Positions 1 to 6,063 of a stretch of DNA of 6,063 nucleotides are shown piece by piece. Location of the stretch: NCBI GenBank assembly GCA_022615275.1, contig JAKEHA010000102.1, forward strand, positions 1 through 6,063, written 5' to 3'. Within the stretch, counting starts at the first letter, position 1. The number at the start of each line of letters is the position of its first letter. The notes below the pieces were generated by a model that made no database searches, was not told the DNA's origin, and was given only the letters and a program-made list of their open reading frames with translations. The stretch comes from Candidatus Latescibacterota bacterium. Its GTDB lineage: Bacteria > Krumholzibacteriota > Krumholzibacteriia > WVZY01 > JAKEHA01. The position numbers and the translations under genes were made by a program.

Positions 1-314
1 CTCTCGTCCTTGATGAAGAGCGTGTCGTCCGGGAACCCGAGTGCGGCCGCCAATCGCGAGGCGCGAACCAGTGGGGTCCCGGCTTCGCCGAGGGACAACC
101 GGAAGCGGGCGTCGCGGACCGGTTGCAGCTCGTGGAAACGCCAGACATCGCGCGCGCGGCCCTGGACCGCAGCACGGTCGATCGCACGGCTCGCCGCGCG
201 CAAGTCGTAGCGCGCGAGCAGCGGACGACGACAATCGTCGCACAAGCCGCGAAGCGAGTCGGCGTCGTAACGCCGTCCGCACTGGCTGCATTCGAGATAC
301 GACAAAAAGCTCAT
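1..314 (-). CDS. thrC: Threonine synthase, N-terminal part (cut by window edge)
   Basis: Reading the minus strand from ATG at 314-312 gives 104 open codons with no stop before the window edge, so only the N-terminus is present. Seen: a zinc-ribbon pattern, C9-x2-C12 and C25-x2-C28. This is followed around residues 75-104 by a LGEAGTPLVRA segment and an FIKDE segment. In fold-type II PLP enzymes of the threonine synthase family, these come just before the NPTGSFKDR motif that carries the PLP lysine; that motif would lie just outside the window. The family converts O-phospho-L-homoserine to threonine plus phosphate (EC 4.2.3.1) in the cytoplasm, the last step of threonine synthesis. No good Shine-Dalgarno sequence sits at normal distance; AAGGG lies about 14 bases upstream of the ATG. 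It is downstream of the DUF1761 gene on the same strand and could be co-transcribed. A related zinc-ribbon PLP enzyme (such as a cysteate synthase-type paralogue) cannot be excluded without the rest of the protein. Confidence 0.85.
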   Translation of the reverse strand, partial: MSFLSYLECSQCGRRYDADSLRGLCDDCRRPLLARYDLRAASRAIDRAAVQGRARDVWRFHELQPVRDARFRLSLGEAGTPLVRASRLAAALGFPDDTLFIKDE

Positions 315-378
315 GGTCGTCGATGGCGCCCTTACGACCGCCGACGAGGTTCGACTCGCAACGAAAACGGAAACCCGG

Positions 379-777
379 CTACCGCCACACCGCGAGAATG
401 ACCCCCATCACCACCAACCAGATCAAACGGTATCCGGCGTCGATCGATACCAGGCGCATGCTGCCGCGATTGAACAACGCGTCGGTAATTTGTACCGTGA
501 TGATGAAGCCCAGCCACAGCCAGAAACCGGCCTGTGCGCCCGCCTTCGCCGTCGTCGCGTCGAACTGACCCACCACGTGTGCCAGCACGTACGCGGAGAC
601 CAGACTCATCAGGAAGGTGAGGCCGTAAACCTTGGGGAAGTTGGTGTTCTTGACGTCGGCTTCGGTGACACCGGACGCGGCCATCCACTGCCTGCCGAGC
701 AGCGGTCCGTACCATAACGCACCGACTGCGAAGCCCGACAATGCCGCCACGAGGACGGCCCAGTAGTTGATCTCCAT
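379..777 (-). CDS. Small membrane protein, DUF1761 family
   Basis: This encodes 132 residues. The start ATG at 777-775 is chosen because AAGGGGG lies 5 bases upstream on the minus strand; longer in-frame readings add a low-quality N-terminal extension that would overlap this ribosome binding site. Four hydrophobic segments are visible, at about residues 5-24, 50-69, 82-101 and 115-131. The N-terminal pattern of a hydrophobic helix containing ALWYGPLLG, then a W-M-x-x-S-G-V loop, then a helix beginning FPKVYGLTF, matches my recollection of DUF1761 proteins (small four-helix inner-membrane proteins of about 130-145 residues). Their biochemical function is not established. The family call rests on this pattern and length only. 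The stop TAG (381-379) is 64 bases before the threonine synthase start, so the two may share a transcript, although nothing ties this protein to threonine metabolism. Confidence 0.85.
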   Translation of the reverse strand: MEINYWAVLVAALSGFAVGALWYGPLLGRQWMAASGVTEADVKNTNFPKVYGLTFLMSLVSAYVLAHVVGQFDATTAKAGAQAGFWLWLGFIITVQITDALFNRGSMRLVSIDAGYRLIWLVVMGVILAVWR

Positions 778-782
778 GGAGA

Positions 783-789
783 CCCCCTT
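783..789 (-). promoter_or_regulatory. Ribosome binding site of the DUF1761 gene
   Basis: On the minus strand the sequence AAGGGGG ends 5 bases before the ATG at 777-775. It decides the start of the DUF1761 protein against upstream in-frame ATG codons, which lack a comparable signal. Confidence 0.7.
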
Positions 790-889
790 CGGTTTCCGGG
801 AGTGGTTCGGGAAAGCGCCGGGGGAAAGGGTACCGGGAAGTGAACGGTGGGACAATAATGAAAAAGGCGGCACTGAAGATGATGAGGCG

Positions 890-906
890 GCGGGTACCGG
901 ACCCGC
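890..906. repeat. Short GC-rich hairpin with GGGTACCGG
   Basis: Six bases GCGGGT (890-895) can pair with ACCCGC (901-906) across a five-base loop ACCGG. On the plus strand it is followed by only three T residues, so it is at best a weak terminator. On the minus strand it would lie in the leader of the DUF1761 transcript. A second copy of the internal GGGTACCGG is at 828-836. The repeat is seen directly; a function is not supported. Confidence 0.3.
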
Positions 907-1034
907 TTTGACCACGTGCGATAGCCAGCCACAGCGTTATTCTTCCACGGGCTACCCGACACGCCGCCGTTCTCATCAATCGTTTCAGCGTCGCCACATG
1001 GACTACACCCCAGCCGGGGGAAAGTTGGCGGGGC

Positions 1035-1063
1035 TTGGCGCGGGGGGCTTCCTGCGGTAGGAT
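1035..1063 (+). promoter_or_regulatory. Predicted sigma70-type promoter of the protease operon
   Basis: TTGGCG at 1035-1040 matches four of six positions of the -35 consensus. TAGGAT at 1058-1063 matches four of six positions of the -10 consensus. The spacer is exactly 17 bases. The predicted start point is near 1069-1071, giving a leader of about 31 bases that ends in a good Shine-Dalgarno sequence. This is a pattern match, not a measured start. It is the best pair I found in the intergenic region. Confidence 0.5.
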
Positions 1064-1081
1064 GGGGCTCATCCTGCCGCA
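1053..1081. repeat. Inverted repeat over the -10 element and start point
   Basis: TGCGGTAGGATG (1053-1064) and CATCCTGCCGCA (1070-1081) form 12-base arms around a five-base centre, GGGCT. Eleven of twelve positions are Watson-Crick; the one exception (1058 with 1076) would be a G-U pair in RNA. The left arm contains the predicted -10 hexamer and the right arm starts at the predicted transcription start. As DNA it is placed where a repressor operator would block polymerase. If transcription starts further upstream, it would instead be a stable leader hairpin ending 8 bases before the Shine-Dalgarno sequence. The symmetry is seen directly; the regulatory role is inferred. Confidence 0.6.
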
Positions 1082-1088
1082 AGCGATA

Positions 1089-1095
1089 TAAGGAG
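1089..1095 (+). promoter_or_regulatory. Ribosome binding site of the M28 peptidase gene
   Basis: TAAGGAG ends 6 bases before the ATG at 1102, which is near-ideal spacing and supports that start. Confidence 0.8.
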
Positions 1096-1101
1096 CGTCT
1101 C

Positions 1102-4050
1102 ATGCGATTTGGGGTTCCGTTCGCCATCTTCGTCGCGGCCGTGTCCGTGGCCCTCGCAACCGGCGATTCGCCCAGCGAGTCCACGTATCTATCCCGCGTC
1201 CGCCAGCTCACCTTCGAGGGCAAGCGCGCGGGCGAGGGCTACTTCTCCCCCGACGGCAAGCGCTTCGTGTTTCAGGCCGAGCGTGAGAAGGACAATCCGT
1301 TCTACCAGATTTATATGCTCTCGTTGGAAACCGGCGACGTGCACCGCGTGTCGAACGGGACCGGCAAGACGACGTGTGCCTACTTCGACCCCAAGAACGA
1401 GCGCGTCATCTTCGCGTCGACGCACCTGGACCCGGACGCGGCGGCGAAGCAGAAGATGGAGATCGATAACCGCGCCGCCGGCAAGCAGCGCCGCTACGCG
1501 TGGGACTACGACGAGACCTACGACGTCTTTTCGACCAAGTTCGACGGCTCGGACGCGAAGCGACTCACCGACGCGCCCGGCTACGACGCCGAGTGCTCGT
1601 TCTCGCCCGACGGCGCGTGGATCGTCTTCTCGTCCAACCGCAACCACTACAACCGGACCAATGAACTCACGGAGAAGGAAGCCGAGAAGGCCGCGGTCGA
1701 TCTGTCGTACTTCGCGGATATTTTCGTCATGCGCGCCGACGGCACCGGCGTCGAGCAACTCACCAGCGAACCCGGCTACGACGGCGGCCCCTTCTTCACG
1801 CCCGACGGCTCGCGCATCGTGTGGCGCCGTTTCAGCGAAGACGGCACCATCGCCAACGTGTTCACGATGAAGCCCGACGGCAGCGACGTCGTCCAGGTCA
1901 CCGATTTCGGCGCGATGTCGTGGGCGCCGTATTTTCATCCCAGCGGCGAGTACGTGATCTTCACCGCCAACAAGATGGGCTTCGAGAACTTCGAGCTGTA
2001 CATGGTCGACGCGCACGGCGAGAAGGACCCTGTGCGCGTCACCTACACGGACGGCTTCGACGGACTGCCGGTCTTCTCCCCCGACGGCAAGCAACTCGCG
2101 TGGACGTCGAACCGCACCAGCGACAAGACTTCGCAGATCTTCATCGCGGACTGGAACCACGAGGCGGCGCGTGCCGCGCTCTCGCGCGGGTTCTCGCGCA
2201 TGGACCACACCGGCGTCGACGGCGGCCGCGCCACCTACCGCGCTCCGTTGGAGCGCTCCGCATCCGGCGCGAACGTATCGTTTTCACCCGAGATTCGCGC
2301 GAGTGACCTGAAGAACGACGTCTCCGTACTGGCCTCCGACGACATGGAAGGCCGCATGACCGGCTCCAAGGGCGAGCAGGCCTGCGCGGACTACCTCGCG
2401 AAGCGCTTCCGCGACATGGGTGTGATGCCCTTCGACGAGAAGGCCGGCTACTTCCAGACGTTTCCGTTCACGTCCGGTGTCAAAGTGGTTACGAAGGACA
2501 ACCGACTTACATTGAAAACCGGCGAGAAGACGCGCACGTTGAAGGTGGAGGAAGATTTCCGACCGCTCGCCTTCAGCGAGAACGCGACCGTCGAAGGCCC
2601 CGTCGCGTTCGCGGGCTTCGGTTTGAAGACGCCCGGCACCGGCGCCTACGACTCCTACGGCGACCTCGACGTCAAGGACAAGGTCGTGCTGGTGTTGAAC
2701 TACGTCCCCGAAGGCGTCGAAATGGACCGCCGCATGGAGCTCAATATGTACGCCGGTGCGCGCTACAAGGCGATGATCGCGCGCGAGAAGGGTGCTAAGG
2801 CATTGCTCTTCGTCACCGGTCCCAACTCGCCCAACGCAGGCGCGCTCTCGAAGCTCGGCTTCGACCAGTCGATGTCGGGCTCGGGGATTCCGGTGGCTTC
2901 GGTGAGCGGTACTGTCGCGGACGAGATGCTAAAGGGCCACAACCAAACGCTGAAGGAAGTGCAGGACGCGCTCGACGTCGAGAACCCGCACGCGGTCGGC
3001 ACGTTCGATCTCCCCGGCGTCACGGTGTCGCTGACGACCAAGATCGAGCGCGAGATGGGTGAGGGCCGCAACGTGATCGCGCACCTCCCCGCCTTCGAGA
3101 AGAAGGACGCGCCCGTGATCGTGATCGGCGCGCACTACGATCACCTCGGCCACGGCGAGGACAACTCGCTCGCGCGCAAGGGCGAAGAAGGCCAGATTCA
3201 CAACGGCGCGGACGACAACGCCTCCGGGACCTCCACCATGATGGAGATCGCGCACGCGCTATCCGACATGCGCGGCCGTCACCCCGACTTGTTCCCCTAC
3301 GAAATCGTCTTCGCCGCGTGGTCGGGCGAGGAGCTGGGCATCATCGGGTCGAACTACTTCGTCGAACACCCGCTTGTGCCGAAAGAGCGCATCGTCGCGT
3401 ACGTCAATTTCGACATGGTAGGCCGCATCAAGGACAACACGCTGATCGTGCAGGGCGTGGGGTCGTCGGACGCGTGGAAGGGGCTGGTCGAGAAGAACAA
3501 CGTGCCGGTCGGTTTCAACGCCAAGCTCGACGACGACCCCTATCTTCCCACCGACGTCACCGCGTTCTATCCCAAGGGCATCCCCGTGCTCGCGTTCTTC
3601 TCGGGGAACCACGAGGACTACCATCGTCCCACCGACGACGTCGAGACGCTCAACTACGACGACATGGCGCGTGTGGCGAAGCTCGTCACCAACTTGACCA
3701 TCGATCTCATGAAGCGAGACGCACCCCCGGCCTATGTCAAGGTGGCGCCGACCTCGGCGCACCAGGGCTCGCGCGCGTCGATGCGCGTGTACCTGGGCAC
3801 CATCCCCGACTACGCGCCCGGCGAGATCGAAGGCATCAAGCTCTCGGGTGTCAAGGCGGGGGGCCCCGCCGAGAAGGCCGGCCTGCAGGGCGGCGACGTC
3901 ATCGTCGAGTGCGCGGGCAAGGCGATCAAGAACATCTACGACTACACCTATGCCATGGACGCGCTCAAGATCGGCGAGGCGGTGCCGATCGTCGTCGTGC
4001 GCGACGGCAAGCGTGTGACGCTGACCATCGTCCCCGAGGCTCGTCAATAG
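1102..4050 (+). CDS. Exported propeller-PA-M28-PDZ zinc aminopeptidase
   Basis: This is a 982-residue protein. Residues 1-19 form a Sec signal peptide ending A-L-A, with no lipobox, so a soluble periplasmic or secreted protein is likely. Residues about 30-350 hold six TolB/PD40-type propeller repeats: FSPDGKRFVF near 48, a divergent one near 95, then near 167, 232, 279 and 325. A PA-like region follows at about 495-610. The M28 catalytic domain spans about 655-870. It has the complete two-zinc set expected for the family: H678 (GAHYD), bridging D704 (GADDN), general base E743 and ligand E744 (SGEELG), D771 (NFDMVG) and H841 (EDYHRPTDD). A PDZ domain ends the protein (about 893-980, with GPAEKAGLQGGDVI). 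M28 enzymes remove N-terminal residues from peptides; the propeller and PDZ domains probably filter or hold substrates, which is inference. It is the first gene of the operon, followed 24 bases later by an M48 protease. No active-site residue is missing. Exact substrate unknown. Confidence 0.93.
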   Translation: MRFGVPFAIFVAAVSVALATGDSPSESTYLSRVRQLTFEGKRAGEGYFSPDGKRFVFQAEREKDNPFYQIYMLSLETGDVHRVSNGTGKTTCAYFDPKNERVIFASTHLDPDAAAKQKMEIDNRAAGKQRRYAWDYDETYDVFSTKFDGSDAKRLTDAPGYDAECSFSPDGAWIVFSSNRNHYNRTNELTEKEAEKAAVDLSYFADIFVMRADGTGVEQLTSEPGYDGGPFFTPDGSRIVWRRFSEDGTIANVFTMKPDGSDVVQVTDFGAMSWAPYFHPSGEYVIFTANKMGFENFELYMVDAHGEKDPVRVTYTDGFDGLPVFSPDGKQLAWTSNRTSDKTSQIFIADWNHEAARAALSRGFSRMDHTGVDGGRATYRAPLERSASGANVSFSPEIRASDLKNDVSVLASDDMEGRMTGSKGEQACADYLAKRFRDMGVMPFDEKAGYFQTFPFTSGVKVVTKDNRLTLKTGEKTRTLKVEEDFRPLAFSENATVEGPVAFAGFGLKTPGTGAYDSYGDLDVKDKVVLVLNYVPEGVEMDRRMELNMYAGARYKAMIAREKGAKALLFVTGPNSPNAGALSKLGFDQSMSGSGIPVASVSGTVADEMLKGHNQTLKEVQDALDVENPHAVGTFDLPGVTVSLTTKIEREMGEGRNVIAHLPAFEKKDAPVIVIGAHYDHLGHGEDNSLARKGEEGQIHNGADDNASGTSTMMEIAHALSDMRGRHPDLFPYEIVFAAWSGEELGIIGSNYFVEHPLVPKERIVAYVNFDMVGRIKDNTLIVQGVGSSDAWKGLVEKNNVPVGFNAKLDDDPYLPTDVTAFYPKGIPVLAFFSGNHEDYHRPTDDVETLNYDDMARVAKLVTNLTIDLMKRDAPPAYVKVAPTSAHQGSRASMRVYLGTIPDYAPGEIEGIKLSGVKAGGPAEKAGLQGGDVIVECAGKAIKNIYDYTYAMDALKIGEAVPIVVVRDGKRVTLTIVPEARQ

Positions 4051-4057
4051 TCGTCTT

Positions 4058-4065
4058 GGGAGGAG
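4058..4065 (+). promoter_or_regulatory. Ribosome binding site deciding the M48 gene start
   Basis: GGGAGGAG directly abuts the ATG at 4066, which is too close for initiation there. It sits 9 bases before the in-frame ATG at 4075, which favours the second start. Confidence 0.6.
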
Positions 4066-4074
4066 ATGAGAACC

Positions 4075-4902
4075 ATGTCACATCGGTGGATTCGAGCACT
4101 TCAGTTGTCGGTCGCCGCCGGCCTGACGGCCGTCGTTCTCTGGTCGTGCGGGACCGTCCCCATCACCGGCCGACGGCAGTTGAACCTGGTCGACGACGGC
4201 CAGGTCATGGCCATGGCGTCGGCGCAGTACGACACCGTTCTCATGAACTACCCGCTTTCCACCAACAAAGAGCAGACCGCGATGGTCAAGCGCTGCGGCG
4301 CGCGCATCCAGAAGGCGGTCGAAGAGTACTTCGCATCCAAGGGACAGTCGAGCCAGCTCGCCGGCTATGATTGGGAATTCAATCTGATCGAAAGCGACGA
4401 GTTGAACGCGTGGTGCATGCCGGGCGGGAAAGTGGCCTTCTATACCGGTATTCTCCCCGTGTGCAAAGACGAAACCGGCGTCGCGGTGGTCATGGGACAC
4501 GAAGTCGCGCACGCGGTGGCGAAGCACGGCAACGAGCGCATGAGCCAGGCCATGCTGGCGCAGTACGGGAGCGTCGCTCTCGACGTCGCGCTGGCGAAGA
4601 ACTCGACTCAAACTAGGCAGATGGCCGCGACCGCGTTTGGCATCGGTTCGACCTTCGGCGCGTTGATGCCATTCGGCCGCAAGCAGGAAAGCGAAGCCGA
4701 CCACTTGGGCCTCATCTTCATGGCCATGGCCGGCTACGACCCCAAGTCGGCGGTACCGTTCTGGGAGCGCATGGCCGCCAGCAAGGGCGAAGGCGGTTCG
4801 CCGCCCGAGATTTTGAGCACGCATCCCTCCGATGAAACCCGCATCGCGAATCTCAAGCAGCTCATGCCGGAGGCGCTGACGTACTACAAGCCCGCGAAGT
4901 GA
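4075..4902 (+). CDS. M48 family zinc metalloprotease, probable lipoprotein
   Basis: This encodes 275 residues from ATG 4075; an in-frame ATG at 4066 would add three residues but touches the Shine-Dalgarno sequence. The N-terminus is a hydrophobic signal ending L-W-S-C, with C25 as the likely lipidated residue; tryptophan just before the serine is unusual for a lipobox. The following GTVPITGRRQLNLV segment is typical of bacterial M48 lipoproteins. Zinc-site motifs are complete: HEVAH (H142, E143, H146) and the ESEAD glutamate at residue 205. The LSTHPSDETRI segment with H250 resembles the loop of E. coli BepA whose histidine switches the enzyme off by binding zinc. NAWCMPGGKVAFYTG (about 111-125) is the usual strand segment ahead of the helix. 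Relatives (BepA, LoiP) degrade or help assemble outer-membrane proteins in the periplasm. There is no TPR domain after the protease domain, so it is closer in layout to LoiP than to BepA. It lies between the M28 gene and, one base downstream, the MltF-like gene. Confidence 0.93.
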   Translation: MSHRWIRALQLSVAAGLTAVVLWSCGTVPITGRRQLNLVDDGQVMAMASAQYDTVLMNYPLSTNKEQTAMVKRCGARIQKAVEEYFASKGQSSQLAGYDWEFNLIESDELNAWCMPGGKVAFYTGILPVCKDETGVAVVMGHEVAHAVAKHGNERMSQAMLAQYGSVALDVALAKNSTQTRQMAATAFGIGSTFGALMPFGRKQESEADHLGLIFMAMAGYDPKSAVPFWERMAASKGEGGSPPEILSTHPSDETRIANLKQLMPEALTYYKPAK

Positions 4903-4903
4903 C

Positions 4904-6063
4904 ATGATGCGCCACCGTCGAGCCTTCGTCACCGCGATCGTCGTCGCTGCTCTATCCGCGGCGACGGTGCTGAACGCGGAGGACACGCTGCGCGGACCCA
5001 AGCCGGGCAAGTCGCTCAAGCCGCGGCTGGGCGATTTCGACGGGATGCTCGAGCATCGCTTCGTGCGCGTCCTGGTTCCGCCCGGCCGCACGCTCTATTT
5101 CAACGACAAGGGCAAGGAGCGCGGGCTCACCGCCGAGTTGGTGCGCGACTTCGAAGAATTCCTGAACCAGAAGTACCGCCGCAAGCTCCACAACCGGCCC
5201 ATTACCGTCTTTCTCATTCCTACATCGCGCGAAAACCTGATCCCCGATCTGCTCGCGGGCAAGGGCGACATCGCCGCCGGCAACCTCACCGTCACCGATG
5301 AACGCCTGCGCCAGGTGGATTTCATCGCGCCACCCGACCTGATGGAAGTCTCGGAGCTCGTATTGACCAGCAAGCGGCGCGGTGCCGTGGCGTCTGTCGA
5401 CGAACTGTCGGGCCAGACCGTGCACGTGCGCGCGTCGTCCAGCTACCACCAGAGCCTGCAAGCGCTCAACGCGCGCTTCCAACGGGAAGGCAAACCGCCG
5501 GTGAAGCTCGTCCCCATCCCCGACATGGTGGAAGACGAAGATCTCATGGAGATGCTGGACGCCGGCGTGATCGACATCATCGTGGTGGACGACTGGAAGG
5601 CGAAGATGTGGGCGAAGATTCTCCCCAACTTGATCGTGAACGAGAACGTCGCCGTGCGAACCGGCGCCCACGTCGGCTGGGCGTATCGAAAGAACAGCCC
5701 GCTGCTGCTGGCCGAGCTCAACGAGTTCTACTTCAAGTATGAGAAGCAGCGCGGCACGATCCCCTACCGTTTCGCGCAGTACAACAAGCAGGTCAAGCGC
5801 CTGCAGGATCCCACCGGGCGCAACGACTGGAAGCGTTTCGAGGAAACGGTCGCGCTGTTCGAGAAGTACGGCGCGCAGTACGGCTTCGACCCGATCATGC
5901 TGGCGGCCCAGGGCTTTCAGGAATCGAAGCTCGACCAGAGCGTGCGCAGTCCCGTGGGCGCGATCGGCATCATGCAAGTCATGCCCGAGACGGGCGCGTC
6001 CTTGAAGGTGGGCGATATCACCGTCACCGAGCCCAACATCCACGCCGGCGCCAAATACATGAA
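4904..6063 (+). CDS. mltF: MltF-like lytic transglycosylase: solute-binding domain plus SLT (C-terminus cut)
   Basis: 386 codons are visible and the reading frame is still open at the window edge. The start is an ATGATG at 4904/4907, one base after the M48 stop, without a clear Shine-Dalgarno sequence, so translational coupling is likely. Residues 1-25 are a Sec signal (positively charged start, hydrophobic core, cut after LNA). Residues about 48-280 form a family-3 solute-binding domain, with the GKGDIAAGNLTVTDER segment (R134 in the usual ligand-carboxylate position) followed by VDF. From about 315 an SLT domain begins. Its catalytic glutamate is E340 in QGFQESKLD, followed by GAIGIMQVMPETG (352-364) and NIHAGAKYM (378-386). 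This order is that of E. coli MltF (518 residues), which cleaves peptidoglycan glycan strands to 1,6-anhydro products and whose binding domain regulates activity. About 100 residues are probably missing. The symbol reflects shared architecture, not proven orthology. Confidence 0.9.
   Translation, partial: MMRHRRAFVTAIVVAALSAATVLNAEDTLRGPKPGKSLKPRLGDFDGMLEHRFVRVLVPPGRTLYFNDKGKERGLTAELVRDFEEFLNQKYRRKLHNRPITVFLIPTSRENLIPDLLAGKGDIAAGNLTVTDERLRQVDFIAPPDLMEVSELVLTSKRRGAVASVDELSGQTVHVRASSSYHQSLQALNARFQREGKPPVKLVPIPDMVEDEDLMEMLDAGVIDIIVVDDWKAKMWAKILPNLIVNENVAVRTGAHVGWAYRKNSPLLLAELNEFYFKYEKQRGTIPYRFAQYNKQVKRLQDPTGRNDWKRFEETVALFEKYGAQYGFDPIMLAAQGFQESKLDQSVRSPVGAIGIMQVMPETGASLKVGDITVTEPNIHAGAKYM

Larger units (their letters stand above)
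778..1101. other. Divergent intergenic region
   Basis: This 324-base stretch lies between the minus-strand DUF1761 gene and the plus-strand protease operon and should hold the promoters of both. Open frames crossing it have no Shine-Dalgarno support or recognisable protein features, so I regard it as non-coding. The right end carries a promoter-like sequence, a palindrome and a ribosome binding site for the plus-strand operon, listed separately. The left half contains two copies of GGGTACCGG (828-836 and 892-900) and two copies of AGGCGGC 20 bases apart (865-871 and 885-891). I found no convincing -35/-10 pair for the minus-strand gene. Around 851-875 there is a local AT-richer patch where one could sit. 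No tRNA or recognisable riboswitch is evident. Confidence 0.7.

Noticed and set aside
890..909. Possible rho-independent terminator on the plus strand
   Set aside because: The stem is only six pairs, followed by three T residues, and no plus-strand gene ends upstream of it.
908..942. TTGACC as a -35 element for the plus strand
   Set aside because: No -10-like hexamer lies at 16-18 bases; the nearest AT-rich hexamer is about 23 bases away.
332..1072. Long open minus-strand frames covering the intergenic region and the DUF1761 gene (up to 246 residues)
   Set aside because: They run in other frames over the DUF1761 gene or extend it upstream. The translated parts are arginine- and proline-rich without domain features, and only the ATG at 777 has a proper ribosome binding site.
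1189..2208. 339-codon open frame on the minus strand inside the M28 peptidase gene
   Set aside because: It is a typical high-GC antisense shadow, rich in valine, arginine and alanine with no recognisable domain, lying opposite a gene whose own frame shows clear motifs throughout.
3318..4370. 350-codon plus-strand frame spanning the end of the M28 gene and the start of the M48 gene
   Set aside because: It is out of frame with both genes. The product is arginine-rich low-complexity sequence with no motifs and its start lies deep inside the M28 domain.
4913..4969. Eight-base inverted repeat (CACCGTCG and CGACGGTG) around the MltF-like signal peptide
   Set aside because: The arms are 41 bases apart in GC-rich coding DNA where such matches are expected by chance, and no regulatory role is suggested.
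4952..6043. 363-codon minus-strand open frame opposite the MltF-like gene
   Set aside because: The plus-strand frame reads a signal peptide, solute-binding domain and SLT motifs in order. The minus-strand product is histidine- and arginine-rich and resembles no family, so it is a shadow.

Overview
The window is high-GC bacterial chromosome with ordinary, densely coding architecture. It holds two genes on the minus strand (1-777), a divergent intergenic region (778-1101), and three genes on the plus strand (1102-6063, the last running off the end). The plus-strand genes encode a secreted protease, a probable lipoprotein M48 protease and an MltF-type lytic transglycosylase. These point to a diderm (Gram-negative-type) organism that sends proteins through Sec. 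The phylum cannot be fixed from six kilobases. High-GC Deltaproteobacteria-like, Acidobacteria-like or Eisenbacteria-like lineages would all fit, and this is only inference.

Minus strand: a small four-helix membrane protein of the DUF1761 type (379-777) lies 64 bases upstream of the N-terminal part of threonine synthase (314 down to the window edge). The threonine synthase fragment carries a CxxC...CxxC zinc ribbon and the start of the PLP-enzyme fold, and is cut by the window just before the expected PLP-lysine motif.

Intergenic region 778-1101: it separates the divergent units. It contains a plausible sigma70-type promoter (TTGGCG, 17-base spacer, TAGGAT) for the plus-strand operon. A 12-base-arm inverted repeat lies exactly over that promoter's -10 element and predicted start point, followed by a strong Shine-Dalgarno sequence. 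Its left half holds short GC-rich repeats and the Shine-Dalgarno sequence of the DUF1761 gene.

Plus strand: the genes are closely packed (24-base and 1-base gaps) and look like one operon devoted to the cell envelope. The first protein is a 982-residue exported protein combining a six-repeat TolB-like propeller, a PA-like insert, a complete M28 zinc aminopeptidase and a C-terminal PDZ domain. The second is an M48 zinc metalloprotease with HEVAH, ESEAD and a BepA-like STHP motif, probably membrane-anchored by an N-terminal lipid. The third is a periplasmic solute-binding/SLT fusion of the MltF type, partial at its C-terminus. Together they suggest periplasmic peptide turnover, envelope protein quality control and peptidoglycan remodelling. 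I see no mobile element, CRISPR array, RNA gene or clearly new defence or biosynthetic system. The most interesting non-coding signal is the palindrome over the promoter at 1053-1081.
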